NCBI RefSeq assembly: GCF_019933235.1 | Contig: NZ_CP082945.1 | Coordinates: 3,224,001 to 3,288,000 of the forward strand | From: Streptomyces angustmyceticus | Lineage (GTDB): Bacteria > Actinomycetota > Actinomycetes > Streptomycetales > Streptomycetaceae | Length of the DNA stretch: 64,000 nt | Direction of reading: 5' to 3' | In this document: piece by piece, positions 8,993 through 17,590 of the stretch | How the letters are laid out: every line of letters begins with the position of its first letter | Numbering within the stretch: position 1 is the first letter of the stretch | Notes under the pieces: model-generated | What the model saw: the letters and a program-made list of their open reading frames with translations, nothing else | Told to the model about the DNA's origin: nothing | The model's database searches: none | Program-made: the position numbers and the translations under genes

Positions 8993-9126
8993 CTGTCCGC
9001 TCCATGATCGTCCGCCTCATGACGAGACCCCTGCCCCGCGCCCCAGCCACCCCATCGGCGTCGGAGCCAACGCCCATGCCAACGCCAACGCAGGCGCCGA
9101 CGCCCGCCTCAGGCGTCCCCGCCGCC

Positions 9127-9585
9127 TCAGACCGCCAGCGACCGGACGTTCGCGTTGACCCACTCCACGATCGAGGCCGTCGTCGCGCCCGGCGTGAAGA
9201 TCTCCGCGACGCCCTGTGCCTTGAGCGGGGGGATGTCGGCCTCGGGGATGATGCCGCCGCCGAAGACCTTGATATCCGCGGCGTCGCGCTCCTCCAACAG
9301 GGCGATGACCTTCGCGAAGAGGGTGTTGTGCGCGCCGGAGAGGATGGACAGGCCGATCGCGTCGGCGTCCTCCTGGATCGCGGTGTCGACGATCTGCTCC
9401 GGGGTCTGGTGCAGCCCGGTGTAGATCACCTCCATACCGGCGTCGCGCAGCGCCCGCGCGATGACCTTGGCGCCCCGGTCGTGCCCGTCCAGGCCCGGCT
9501 TGGCCACGACCACACGGATCGGACCCGACCTGCCCGCCGCGCCCTGGTTCCCCGCCTGCGCTCCGTCATGCCGAGCCACACTCAT
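9127..9585 (-). CDS. icmB: Cobalamin-binding small subunit of isobutyryl-CoA mutase (IcmB-like)
   Basis: This 152-aa protein consists almost entirely of a B12-binding Rossmann domain. The base-off/His-on motif DxHxxG is present (D33, H35, G38 in [10 protein letters not shown]), followed by LSILSG and GGGIIP, which line the cobalamin tail pocket. Stand-alone domains of this size are the small subunits of acyl-CoA mutases; the sequence matches Streptomyces IcmB as I remember it. That protein pairs with IcmA to interconvert isobutyryl-CoA and n-butyryl-CoA, linking valine and fatty-acid metabolism to polyketide precursors. The ATG follows GGAGG. The large subunit is not in this window, and a methylmalonyl-CoA mutase-type partner cannot be excluded. 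Confidence 0.85.
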   Translation of the reverse strand: MSVARHDGAQAGNQGAAGRSGPIRVVVAKPGLDGHDRGAKVIARALRDAGMEVIYTGLHQTPEQIVDTAIQEDADAIGLSILSGAHNTLFAKVIALLEERDAADIKVFGGGIIPEADIPPLKAQGVAEIFTPGATTASIVEWVNANVRSLAV

Positions 9586-9960
9586 CACTGCCTCCAAGCC
9601 ATGCACGGCACTGTGGTGCCGCCGAGCCGACAATCGATCGCGCGACCGCGATCCGGCGGCCACGAGCGTGAACGAACGTTATCGCCAGCATCGCGTACCC
9701 AGCCGTTTCGTGACATCCGGGGAGGGGGAAATCACACACGGGACACGTTCGCTACGCGCCGTGTTCCGCGTGTCGTGACGCCATGGCCGGGCGGATCCGT
9801 ACGCGCGGGGCGGGCGCTCGGGGAGTCGCAGCCGGGCCACCGCGCCGCCGGGCGCGCATCAGGGCGGGTACGCCGCATGTCCGCCGTCGCTGCGCATGGC
9901 TTCCCACGAGGGCATACGGGGGTCGAAGCCGCCTCCCGCGTGCCGTTCGGGAGGTCGGCC
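9586..9960. other. Divergent intergenic region icmB / lipase
   Basis: This 375-bp region contains no gene I can support. It contains an imperfect inverted repeat: CACACGGGACACG near 9735-9747 against CGTGTTCCGCGTGT at 9760-9773. This could be an operator for one of the flanking genes. No clear -35/-10 pair was found for either. Confidence 0.5.
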
Positions 9961-10911
9961 ATGCAGGCCCTGCCCTTTCTCTCCGCACCCCTGGTGTTCG
10001 CGCGCCTCTTCGCCGAGCCGCTCCGGCGCGCCCGCCGGCTCCCCACCCGCACCCCTTCCCTGCTCGTGCGCAGCACGGTCGTGGAGCTGGCGGTGCTCGC
10101 CGGTCATCTCCTCCTCTACCCGACCGGCATCTCCCAGGAGCGCCCCGCGCCGGGAGCCGCCCCGCACCCCGCGACCGGCCCCCCGGAAGGGCACCCGGCG
10201 CCACAGCCCGTGCCGTCCGCGCCCGGCACACCCGGCACGCCCGGCGTGCCGTCGATGCTGCCGACGGAGGGCCGGGCCCATCCCCCGGTCCTCCTGCTCC
10301 ACGGCTTCATCGACAACCGCTCCGTCTTCCTGCTGCTGCGCCGCTCGCTGCACCGGCACGGCTGGCGCCATGTCGAGGCGCTCAACTACTCCCCGCTGAC
10401 CTGTGACCTGCGCAAGGCGGCCGAGCTGCTGCGCCGGCACGTGGAGGAGGTGTGCGCCCGGACCGGCCATCGCCGGGTGGACATCGTGGGCCACAGCCTG
10501 GGCGGTCTCATCGCCCGCTATTACGTGCAGCGGCTCGGCGGCGACACCCGCGTCCGTACGGTGATCACACTCGGGACCCCGCACTCCGGGACGGGCGTCG
10601 CGCCCTTGATGTCGGCGCACCCGATCGTCCGCCAGATGCGGCCCGATTCCGAGGTGATTGCGGAGTTGTCGCTTCCGGCGCCGCATTGCCGGACGCACTT
10701 TGTCGCTTTCTGGAGCGAGGAGGACCGGGTGATGGTTCCCGCCACTACGGCCAGAATCAATCACCCGGATTTGCATGCGTTCAATGTGCATGTCGCCGGT
10801 GTCGGACATCTCGCCCTGCCGGTCAACGGCACCGTCGCCGCGGGCATCCGCGACGCGCTGGCCTCGGCGGATCCGGCCGAAGGGGCCGCGGACGTCATAT
10901 CGGTGGCCTGA
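9961..10911 (+). CDS. Alpha/beta hydrolase, lipase-like (EstA/PGAP1-type)
   Basis: This 316-aa hydrolase has the oxyanion region LLLHGFIDN near residues 112-120, the nucleophile elbow GHSLGG (Ser 179) and a late His in GVGHLAL. ITLGTPHSGTGVAPL is typical of triacylglycerol lipases and PGAP1-like esterases. The N-terminal 50 residues are basic and then hydrophobic, consistent with membrane association, and are followed by a Pro-rich linker. A GGGAGG ribosome site 7 nt upstream supports the ATG. It is divergent from icmB with no obvious functional link. The substrate cannot be deduced; lipid or ester hydrolysis at the membrane is the most that the family supports. Confidence 0.85.
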   Translation: MQALPFLSAPLVFARLFAEPLRRARRLPTRTPSLLVRSTVVELAVLAGHLLLYPTGISQERPAPGAAPHPATGPPEGHPAPQPVPSAPGTPGTPGVPSMLPTEGRAHPPVLLLHGFIDNRSVFLLLRRSLHRHGWRHVEALNYSPLTCDLRKAAELLRRHVEEVCARTGHRRVDIVGHSLGGLIARYYVQRLGGDTRVRTVITLGTPHSGTGVAPLMSAHPIVRQMRPDSEVIAELSLPAPHCRTHFVAFWSEEDRVMVPATTARINHPDLHAFNVHVAGVGHLALPVNGTVAAGIRDALASADPAEGAADVISVA

Positions 10912-11090
10912 CGCCGCCACGGAACGGGCGGCCCGGTCATGCCCCTGCGCGCCGCCGGAACGGCGCCGCGGGACCGTTCCGATCATGGCGCGTTGCCGAA
11001 CAATCCTCGAACGGGGTGCCAAGAGCTCGCATGGGACTGCCGAAAGGCGGCCAAATGCCCGGTCCGGCCGAACCCAAAACCTGTGGAAGA

Positions 11091-11120
11091 TTGTCGCCGC
11101 CGCGTACCGCCGGGTACAGT
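11091..11120 (+). promoter_or_regulatory. Housekeeping-type promoter of the M23 peptidase gene
   Basis: TTGTCG (11091-11096), 18 nt, then TACAGT (11115-11120) fits the principal sigma factor consensus TTGACA-N18-TAnnnT. The expected start near 11127 leaves a leader of about 34 nt before the GTG at 11161. Confidence 0.55.
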
Positions 11121-11160
11121 CGCCGCTAATTCTCCTGCTGCCGAGGCGAAAGAGAAGTTG

Positions 11161-12957
11161 GTGAACGACCGTCACCCATCGGGGGCCCCGCTCCCGACCG
11201 GATCTGCTTCTGACGCCTCGTATGCGCATTATCCGGCCTACGACACCTACGAGCAGCAGCATTCCCCCTCGGGCAGCGCCGAATACGGCGATGGCGACCC
11301 GCTCTTCGGCTCGCTCCCCGGCTCGTACGAAACCGGCATGTACGACACCGGCTGCTATGACACCGGGACGCACGGCGCGGTTGCCCACGGCATGAGCGCC
11401 TACGGCACGGGCACCTTCCACACCGGCGGGTACGACACGGGGACGTACGACGCGGCGGGCTACGGCACCGGCGCCTACGACACCGGCGGCTACGCCCCGT
11501 CGCAGTGGGACACCGGCGCCTACGAGACGGGTGCCTACGACAGCGGCGCCTATCCCGCCGCCGACCCGCACGCGGCCGCCCCGGGCTACGACCCCTACGC
11601 GCACACCGCGTACGACGCCCCGGCGCAGGACGCGACCGCCTACGCGTCCCACGGATACGACACGGCGGCCTCGTACGAGACGACCGGCTACGAAGCCACC
11701 GCCTACGGGCACGGCGGGTACGACACCGGGAGCCACCCCACCGGCACGTACGACACCGGGAGTTACGCCGCCGTCGGATACGACACCGCCGGCGCCTTCG
11801 ACACCGGCGGCCACCAGGCCACCGCGCTCCAGGAGACCGCCGACCACGAGGCCACGGCGATCTGGACGACCACGGACCGGAACCTCATCGCCGGCATCCC
11901 GGCCCAGGCCGGCCCGCCGCCCGAGGACACCGTCCTGTGGGACTCCACCCCCTGGAACGACACCGCGCACACCGACGCCGGCCGGCACGACGGCGAGCAG
12001 TTCGACGCCGACGTCTTCGAGGCCGGCCGGCCCGGGACCGACGGCACCTCCCCCGACGAGGGCGGCTTCGGCCACACCGGCGGCTTCGACAACGCCGCCC
12101 GCGCCGAGGACGGCGAGGCCGCCGCCGTGGCGGAGGCCATGACGCAGGCCATGCCGGTCACCCCTCCGGCCCCCAGCAGGCGGCGGGTCGCCGGGCCGGA
12201 CGCCGGCACGACCGTCCGCGGCCGGGGCCGCAAGCGCCCGGTGAAGCGGTCGGCGCTGCTGACCGTCGCCGTCCCCTCGGTCGCCGCCATGGGCGTGTGC
12301 GCCGTGGCAGCCGCCGCCGTCACCGGATTCACCGGCGACGACAAGGGCGACGCGACCGCCCAGGCCGCGCCCGACCCGGGAGCCGTCAAACCGTCGGCGG
12401 CCAACAACAAGCTCGACACCCAGCTCGCCGGACTCAGCGCCAGCGCCGACGACTTCCGCGACCGGGCCAGCCGTACCCAGGAGCGGATCGACCTCAAGCA
12501 GCGCCAGGATCTGGAGCGCAAGCGCAAGGCGGAGGAGGCGGCCCGCAAGGAGGCCGCCCGCCCCAAGTTCGTGCTGCCGGTCACCCAGCACGGCCTGAGC
12601 GCCACCTTCGGCCAGGCCGGGGTGAACTGGATGTCCGTGCACACCGGCATCGACTTCCCGGTCAGCTACGGCACCCCGGTCATGTCCGCCACCGACGGCA
12701 CCATCCGCACCCAGTGGAACTCCGCCTACGGGAACATGGCGATCGTGACGGCGCCCGACGGCACCGAGACCTGGTACTGCCACCTGAGCAGCACCAAGAT
12801 CCGTTCCGGGTCGGTCAAGGCCGGGGACCAGATCGCCTATTCGGGCAACTCCGGCAACTCCACGGGACCGCACCTCCACTTCGAGGTGCGCCCCGGCGGC
12901 GGCGCGGCGGTCGACCCGCAGCCCTGGCTGCGCGACCACGGCCTCAACCCGAACTGA
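11161..12957 (+). CDS. Membrane-anchored M23-family peptidoglycan endopeptidase with tyrosine-rich YDTG repeats
   Basis: This protein is about 598 aa. Residues 50-220 are a low-complexity Tyr/Asp/Thr/Gly region with many YDTG, YETG and YGTG units, predicted to lie on the cytoplasmic side. A transmembrane helix follows (LLTVAVPSVAAMGVCAVAAAAV, about 365-390), then a basic coiled coil (KRKAEEAARKEA) and a C-terminal M23 domain. The zinc-site motifs are visible: HTGIDFP (HxxxD) and HLHFEV (HxH). M23 enzymes cut peptide cross-bridges of peptidoglycan outside the membrane. I chose the GTG at 11161 because the repeats start soon after; the ribosome site is weak. It is convergent with pcrA across a strong hairpin. 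Confidence 0.85.
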   Translation: MNDRHPSGAPLPTGSASDASYAHYPAYDTYEQQHSPSGSAEYGDGDPLFGSLPGSYETGMYDTGCYDTGTHGAVAHGMSAYGTGTFHTGGYDTGTYDAAGYGTGAYDTGGYAPSQWDTGAYETGAYDSGAYPAADPHAAAPGYDPYAHTAYDAPAQDATAYASHGYDTAASYETTGYEATAYGHGGYDTGSHPTGTYDTGSYAAVGYDTAGAFDTGGHQATALQETADHEATAIWTTTDRNLIAGIPAQAGPPPEDTVLWDSTPWNDTAHTDAGRHDGEQFDADVFEAGRPGTDGTSPDEGGFGHTGGFDNAARAEDGEAAAVAEAMTQAMPVTPPAPSRRRVAGPDAGTTVRGRGRKRPVKRSALLTVAVPSVAAMGVCAVAAAAVTGFTGDDKGDATAQAAPDPGAVKPSAANNKLDTQLAGLSASADDFRDRASRTQERIDLKQRQDLERKRKAEEAARKEAARPKFVLPVTQHGLSATFGQAGVNWMSVHTGIDFPVSYGTPVMSATDGTIRTQWNSAYGNMAIVTAPDGTETWYCHLSSTKIRSGSVKAGDQIAYSGNSGNSTGPHLHFEVRPGGGAAVDPQPWLRDHGLNPN

Positions 12958-12967
12958 CCGGCGCACC

Positions 12968-12994
12968 GCCGGGTGACGGAGCCCGTCACCCGGC
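12968..12994. terminator. Bidirectional terminator between the M23 peptidase and pcrA
   Basis: A perfect 12-bp stem, GCCGGGTGACGG (12968-12979) and its complement (12983-12994), has a 3-nt loop. It lies between two convergent stop codons 48 nt apart. It has no U-tract, as is usual in Streptomyces. Confidence 0.75.
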
Positions 12995-13005
12995 CCGCGC
13001 GGCTC

Positions 13006-15459
13006 CTACAGCTTCTCCACCGGCGCGTACCGCAGCAGCAGCCGCTTCGGCTTCTCGCCGCCGAAGTCGATCGTCGCCTCGGCGTTGTCGCCGCTGCCCT
13101 TGACGCCGACGACCGTGCCCAGCCCGAAGCTGTCGTGGGTGACGCGGTCGCCGACGGCCAGGGAGACCACCTGGCGGTCGCCGGAACGGCGGGTCGCGAA
13201 GCCGCTCGGCCCCTTGGCGCGCGACGACAGGGCGGAACCGAAGCCGCCGCCTCCACCGCCCGCCGACATGCCGCCCATCGACGCGGAGGGCGTCGCCTGG
13301 CCCGTGCGCTTCCACTCCAGGTAGTCGGCCGGGATCTCCTCCAGGAACCGGGAGGGCGGGTTGTACGAGGGCTGGCCCCAGGCGCTGCGCATCGTCGAAC
13401 GGGTGACGTAGAGCCGCTCGCGGGCGCGGGTGATGCCCACGTAGGCGAGCCGGCGCTCCTCCTCCAGCTCCTTGGTCTGGCCCAGCGAGCGCATGTGCGG
13501 GAAGACGCCGTCCTCCAGGCCGGTCAGGAAGACGACGGGGAACTCCAGGCCCTTGGCGGTGTGCAGCGTCATCAGCGTGATCACGCCGCTGCCCTCTTCG
13601 TCCTCGTCCGGGATCTGGTCGGAGTCGGCGACCAGCGCGACCTGCTCCAGGAAGTCGGAGAGGGTGCCCGGATTCTCCTCCCCTCGGTCCTGCTCGAACT
13701 CCAGGGCCACGGCGGCGAGTTCCTGGAGGTTCTCGATCCGGGTCTCGTCCTGCGGGTCGGTGCTGGCCTGGAGTTCGGCGAGGTAGCCGGTGCGCTCCAG
13801 GACGGCTTCCAGGATCGTGGCGGGGCCGGCGCCGGACTCGACGATGGTGCGCAGCTCCTCCATGAGGACGTTGAAGCGCTTGACGGCGTTGGCGGAGCGG
13901 GCCGCCATGCCGTACGCCTCGTCGACCCGGCGCAGCGCCTGCGGGAAGGTGATCTTCTCGCGCGCCGACAGGGCGTCGATCATCGCCTCGGCGCGGTCGC
14001 CGATGCCGCGCTTGGGGACGTTCAGGATGCGGCGGAGCGGGACGGTGTCCTCGGGGTTGGCGAGCACCCGCAGGTACGCGAGGACGTCGCGGACCTCCTT
14101 GCGCTCGTAGAAGCGCACCCCGCCGACGACCTTGTAGGGCAGCCCGACCCGGATGAAGATCTCTTCGAAGACACGGGACTGGGCGTTGGTGCGGTAGAAG
14201 ACCGCGACGTCGCCGGCCTTGGCGTCGCCGGCGTCCGTCAGCCGGTCGATCTCGTCGGCGACGAACTGCGCCTCGTCGTGCTCGGTGTCGGCGACGTAGC
14301 CGGTGATCCTGGGGCCGGCGCCCGCCTGCGTCCAGAGGTTCTTGGGGCGGCGGTTCTCGTTGCGCTCGATGACGGCGTTGGCGGCGGACAGGATCGTCTG
14401 CGAGGAGCGGTAGTTCTGCTCCAGCAGGATCGTCGTCGCGTCCGGGTAGTCCTCCTCGAACTGGAGGATGTTGCGGATCGTGGCGCCGCGGAAGGCGTAG
14501 ATCGACTGGTCGGCGTCGCCGACGACGCACAGTTCGGCGGCGTCCTCGGCGGGGCCGACCAGCTCGCGGACGAGGGTGTACTGGGCGTGGTTGGTGTCCT
14601 GGTACTCGTCGACGAGGACGTGGCGGAAGCGGCGGCGGTAGTGCTCGGCGACGTCCGGGAAGGCCTGGAGCAGATTGACCGTGGTCATGATGATGTCGTC
14701 GAAGTCCAGGGCGTTGGCCTCGCGCAGCCGCGCCTGGTACATCGCATACGCCTCGGCCAGCGTCTTCTCGAAACCATCGGCAGCCGTCCCGGCGAAGGTC
14801 TCCTCGTCGATGAGCTCGTTCTTGAGGTTGGAGATCTTCGCGCTGAAGGACTTGGGCGGGTAGCGCTTGGGGTCCAGGTCCAGATCGCGGCAGACCAGGG
14901 CCATCAGGCGCTTGGAGTCGGCGGCGTCGTAGATGGAGAAGGACGAGGTGAAGCCCAGCTTCTTGGACTCGCGGCGCAGGATGCGGACGCAGGCGCTGTG
15001 GAAGGTGGAGACCCACATGGCGTTGGCGCGCGGGCCGACCAGCTCCTCGACGCGCTCCTTCATCTCGCCGGCGGCCTTGTTCGTGAAGGTGATCGCGAGT
15101 ATCTGGCCGGGGTGGACATGGCGCTCGGCCAGCAGATGAGCGATGCGGTGGGTGAGCACCCGGGTCTTGCCGGAGCCGGCGCCGGCGACGATCAGCAGCG
15201 GGCCGCCGGTGTGCACCACGGCGGCCTTCTGCTCGTCGTTGAGCCCCTCCAGCAGCGCCGCGGGGTCGATGGCGGGGCGGGCGGCGCCGTCGCGGTAGTA
15301 CGCCTCCTGGGGCGGGGGCGCGTCGAACCTCCCGCCGAAGAGGTCGGCGGGGATCTCCTCCGGGGCCGGGCCGTGCTCGTCCTCGGGGGGCGGCGGGGGC
15401 TCCCCCTCGTCCTTGTGGCCGAGGTCCGCCAGGAAGCTGTCGTCAAAGAGGCTGCTCAT
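13006..15459 (-). CDS. pcrA: ATP-dependent DNA helicase PcrA/UvrD
   Basis: This 817-aa superfamily 1A helicase has the Q motif LNDEQKAAV, Walker A GAGSGKT (93-99), motif Ia ITFTNKAAGEMKER, motif II VDEYQDTN, motif III VVGDADQSIYAFRGA, motif V/VI VFLTGLEDGVFP and YVGITRARERLYVT. A C-terminal Tudor-like segment ends it, of the type that contacts RNA polymerase. It unwinds DNA 3' to 5' in nucleotide-excision repair, clears replication forks and backs up stalled polymerase. The N-terminal 70 residues are an acidic, Pro-rich extension. A PafBC-type promoter lies at 15469-15491, with the ATG only 9 nt after its -10, so expression is probably damage-inducible and nearly leaderless. Confidence 0.95.
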   Translation of the reverse strand: MSSLFDDSFLADLGHKDEGEPPPPPEDEHGPAPEEIPADLFGGRFDAPPPQEAYYRDGAARPAIDPAALLEGLNDEQKAAVVHTGGPLLIVAGAGSGKTRVLTHRIAHLLAERHVHPGQILAITFTNKAAGEMKERVEELVGPRANAMWVSTFHSACVRILRRESKKLGFTSSFSIYDAADSKRLMALVCRDLDLDPKRYPPKSFSAKISNLKNELIDEETFAGTAADGFEKTLAEAYAMYQARLREANALDFDDIIMTTVNLLQAFPDVAEHYRRRFRHVLVDEYQDTNHAQYTLVRELVGPAEDAAELCVVGDADQSIYAFRGATIRNILQFEEDYPDATTILLEQNYRSSQTILSAANAVIERNENRRPKNLWTQAGAGPRITGYVADTEHDEAQFVADEIDRLTDAGDAKAGDVAVFYRTNAQSRVFEEIFIRVGLPYKVVGGVRFYERKEVRDVLAYLRVLANPEDTVPLRRILNVPKRGIGDRAEAMIDALSAREKITFPQALRRVDEAYGMAARSANAVKRFNVLMEELRTIVESGAGPATILEAVLERTGYLAELQASTDPQDETRIENLQELAAVALEFEQDRGEENPGTLSDFLEQVALVADSDQIPDEDEEGSGVITLMTLHTAKGLEFPVVFLTGLEDGVFPHMRSLGQTKELEEERRLAYVGITRARERLYVTRSTMRSAWGQPSYNPPSRFLEEIPADYLEWKRTGQATPSASMGGMSAGGGGGGFGSALSSRAKGPSGFATRRSGDRQVVSLAVGDRVTHDSFGLGTVVGVKGSGDNAEATIDFGGEKPKRLLLRYAPVEKL

Positions 15460-15468
15460 CGCCCACCG

Positions 15469-15491
15469 AGTCTAGGCCGCCGCACCGACAG
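15469..15491 (-). promoter_or_regulatory. PafBC/RecA-NDp-like promoter of pcrA
   Basis: The minus strand reads CTGTCGGTG (15491-15483), 8 nt, then TAGACT (15474-15469). This matches TTGTCRGTG-N8-TANNNT except for the first T. The pcrA ATG follows 9 nt later. A DNA-repair helicase is a plausible target of this regulon. Confidence 0.72.
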
Positions 15492-15674
15492 CCCGCCGCT
15501 GAGTCGCCCGATGCGGGCCGCTCCGGGGGCGGGCCGTGGCACCGCGGCAGGTCAGGCGGCCGGGAGGTGCGCGGACCGGTCGGCGGCTCGTCTACCCGAA
15601 ACCGACATCTGTCACGACAACCCCCGCATCGCGTTCAGGTCACGAAAAGGTTTCGGGCATATCGAACATCAGCC

Positions 15675-15704
15675 TTCACAGGAGCCACACGAGTTGGCTA
15701 ACGT
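15675..15704 (+). promoter_or_regulatory. Housekeeping-type promoter upstream of the riboswitch
   Basis: TTCACA (15675-15680), 18 nt, then TAACGT (15699-15704). A start near 15711 would give a leader of about 230 nt, long enough to contain the whole predicted c-di-AMP aptamer. Confidence 0.6.
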
Positions 15705-15740
15705 CCTCGCTCAGGCAGCCCGCCTCCCCGTGGACGACAG

Positions 15741-15925
15741 GTCCGCACGGGCCGCCCACGCCGAGTCCGGCCCTGCCCTCGGGCACCCGGAGCCGGGGAC
15801 CCACCAGCACCACCGGGGTGAATCGGTCCGGACAGCCGCCGTCCGCGGACATCCGGACCGTAGGGCAAGCCTTCCGTCAGCGACACCGCCCGAACCCGAC
15901 AGCTAACCCGGTAGGCGGTCCACGG
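15741..15925 (+). promoter_or_regulatory. ydaO/yuaA-type c-di-AMP riboswitch
   Basis: Several conserved ydaO segments occur in the right order: CCGGGGACCCA near 15792, CACCGGGGTGAATCGG near 15820, a TAGGGCAAGCC joint near 15872, and CCCGACAGCTAACCCG followed by GTAGGCGG at about 15895-15918. The outer helix can form between CCGCC near 15752 and GGCGG near 15915. In actinobacteria this riboswitch controls genes for secreted cell-wall hydrolases, lowering expression when c-di-AMP is high. The gene start and its AGGAAGGAG-like ribosome site follow directly. The boundaries are approximate. Confidence 0.85.
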
Positions 15926-15940
15926 AAGGAGTCGCCGGCC

Positions 15941-17077
15941 TTGGCGTCGCATCGCAAGCCGCGCACCAGCATTCTCACCTCGCCCGGAGGACGACGAACG
16001 GCGGTCGGGCTCACCTCCGCCGCCCTCGCCTCGGCCACGCTGCTCTCGCAGTCCGCCGACGCGGCCCCCCGGGCGCCCAAGCCCACCATCGAAGAGGTCA
16101 AGCAGAAGGTCGACGGCCTCTACCGCCAGGCCGAGGTGGCCACCCAGAAGTACAACGCCGCCAAGGAGCGGGCCGAGACCCAGCGCCACACCGTCGACAA
16201 GCTGCTCGACGCCGCCGCCAAGCGGGCCGAGGAGATGAACGAGTCCCGGCGCCGGCTGGGCACGTTCGCCTCGGCGCAGTACCGCACCGGGGGCATGAAC
16301 CCGACGGCGCAGCTGATGCTGGCCAAGGACCCGCAGCAGTTCTTCGACCGCAGCCACCTCATGGAGCGGCTGACCGGCCGGCAGAAGCAGGCCGTCTCCG
16401 ACTACCAGGAGCAGCAGGCGGCGGCGGCCCGGCAGCGGGCGGAGGCGACCCACAGCCTGGAGCGGCTGCAGACCTCGCAGGCGTCCCTCAAGGAGTCCAA
16501 GCAGTCCGTCCAGGCGAAGCTGGCCGAGGCCCGGCAGCTGCTGTCCCGGCTGACCGCCCAGGAGAAGGCGCGGCTGGCGGAGCTGGAGCGCAAGAAGGAG
16601 GCCGCGGCCAAGCGCAAGGCCGAGGAGGAGGCCCGCAAGCAGCAGGAGCGCGAGCGGCAGCAGCAGCACGACGGGGGCGGGCAGAGCGGTGGCGGCGCCG
16701 ACGACGGCTCGTCCGCCGGACCGTCGTCGAGCCAGGCCGAGAAGGCGCTCGCCTTCGCCCGCGCCCAGATGGGCAAGCCGTACGTCTGGGGCGCGACCGG
16801 GCCCAGCTCCTACGACTGCTCGGGGCTGACCCAGGCCGCGTGGAAGGCCGCCGGCGTCAGCCTGCCGCGGACCACCTGGGACCAGGTCAAGGTCGGCCAG
16901 CGGGTCGCCACCAAGGACCTCAAGCCCGGTGACCTGGTCTTCTTCTACGACGACATCAGCCACGTCGGCATGTACATAGGCGGCGGCAAGATGATCCACG
17001 CACCGCACCCGGGCGCCAGTGTCCGGGAGGAGTCGATCTACTACATGCCGATCTACGGGAGCGTCCGCCCGGGCTGA
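15941..17077 (+). CDS. Secreted NlpC/P60 peptidoglycan endopeptidase (riboswitch-controlled paralogue)
   Basis: This 378-aa protein starts MASHRKPR, has a signal peptide ending near SQSADAAPRA, a long coiled coil (about residues 45-220, KQKVDGLYRQAE to ERKKEAAAKRKAEEEARK), a Gly/Ser linker, and a C-terminal NlpC/P60 domain. The catalytic Cys is in SSYDCSGLTQAAW, the His in DDISHVGMYIGGG and the third polar residue in the MIHAPHPG region. Such enzymes cleave D-Glu to diaminopimelate bonds of peptidoglycan stem peptides. The TTG start sits 9 nt after GGAAGGAG; the upstream part of the frame is the riboswitch. The paralogue at 17915 has identical length and organisation. Confidence 0.9.
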   Translation: MASHRKPRTSILTSPGGRRTAVGLTSAALASATLLSQSADAAPRAPKPTIEEVKQKVDGLYRQAEVATQKYNAAKERAETQRHTVDKLLDAAAKRAEEMNESRRRLGTFASAQYRTGGMNPTAQLMLAKDPQQFFDRSHLMERLTGRQKQAVSDYQEQQAAAARQRAEATHSLERLQTSQASLKESKQSVQAKLAEARQLLSRLTAQEKARLAELERKKEAAAKRKAEEEARKQQERERQQQHDGGGQSGGGADDGSSAGPSSSQAEKALAFARAQMGKPYVWGATGPSSYDCSGLTQAAWKAAGVSLPRTTWDQVKVGQRVATKDLKPGDLVFFYDDISHVGMYIGGGKMIHAPHPGASVREESIYYMPIYGSVRPG

Positions 17078-17130
17078 GCCCCGGCCCCGCGCCCCCTCCG
17101 AACCACCCCCCACGGCCACCCCCCACACGC

Positions 17131-17180
17131 CACCGCGCGGCCCCCGCCCTTCCGGCGAGGAGGGCGAGGACCGCGCGGTG
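17131..17180. terminator. Terminator hairpin downstream of the first NlpC/P60 gene
   Basis: A 20-bp stem with two mismatches: CACCGCGCGG plus CCCCCGCCCT (17131-17150) pairs with AGGGCGAGGA plus CCGCGCGGTG (17161-17180) around a 10-nt loop. It lies between the NlpC/P60 stop and the convergent membrane-protein stop. Confidence 0.7.
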
Positions 17181-17236
17181 TGCTGTGGCGGGGCCGTCCG
17201 CCCGGCGGCCGGAACCCGGCCGGCCGCCCACCGCGC

Positions 17237-17590
17237 TCAGGTCCAGAGCACGGCGATGAAGATGTTGGCCACCGTCAGCGCGCCGACCGCGCCGAAGAGC
17301 GGCGCGTCGACCTTCTCCTCGTCGCGCTTGACGTAGACCAGCGCCAGGATGACCACCAGAACGGCCATCTTGATGCCGAGCTTGACGGTGTTGAGGCTGT
17401 GGCCCTCGGCCTGGTTGAGGCCGACCAGCACGATGCCGGTGACCAGCATCGTCAGCGCGCCGTGCAGCATCGCCGGCACGAAGCGGGCGGTGCCCGCGCC
17501 CATCGCCTTCATCTGGGTCAGGAAACCGCCCAGCAGCGAGGCGATGCCGATGATGTGCAGGCCGACGAAGATATTGATTACTACGTCCAT
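17237..17590 (-). CDS. Small integral membrane protein (four helices)
   Basis: This 117-aa protein consists of four hydrophobic segments (VINIFVGLHIIGIASLLGGF, FVPAMLHGALTMLVTGIVLV, LGIKMAVLVVILALVYV and LFGAVGALTVANIFIAVLW) with short loops. It lies between two NlpC/P60 genes on the opposite strand. I do not recognise a characterised family. The ATG at 17590 is supported by a likely -10 (TACGAT) about 8 nt upstream, which would make the mRNA nearly leaderless; the longer frame to 17644 has a basic, non-conserved-looking extension. A transport or envelope role is only a guess from the context. Confidence 0.8.
   Translation of the reverse strand: MDVVINIFVGLHIIGIASLLGGFLTQMKAMGAGTARFVPAMLHGALTMLVTGIVLVGLNQAEGHSLNTVKLGIKMAVLVVILALVYVKRDEEKVDAPLFGAVGALTVANIFIAVLWT

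Noticed and set aside
12973..15906. A frame of nearly 1000 codons antiparallel to pcrA
   Set aside because: The opposite strand encodes an unmistakable helicase; the antiparallel frame has no domain and its start lies in the terminator region.
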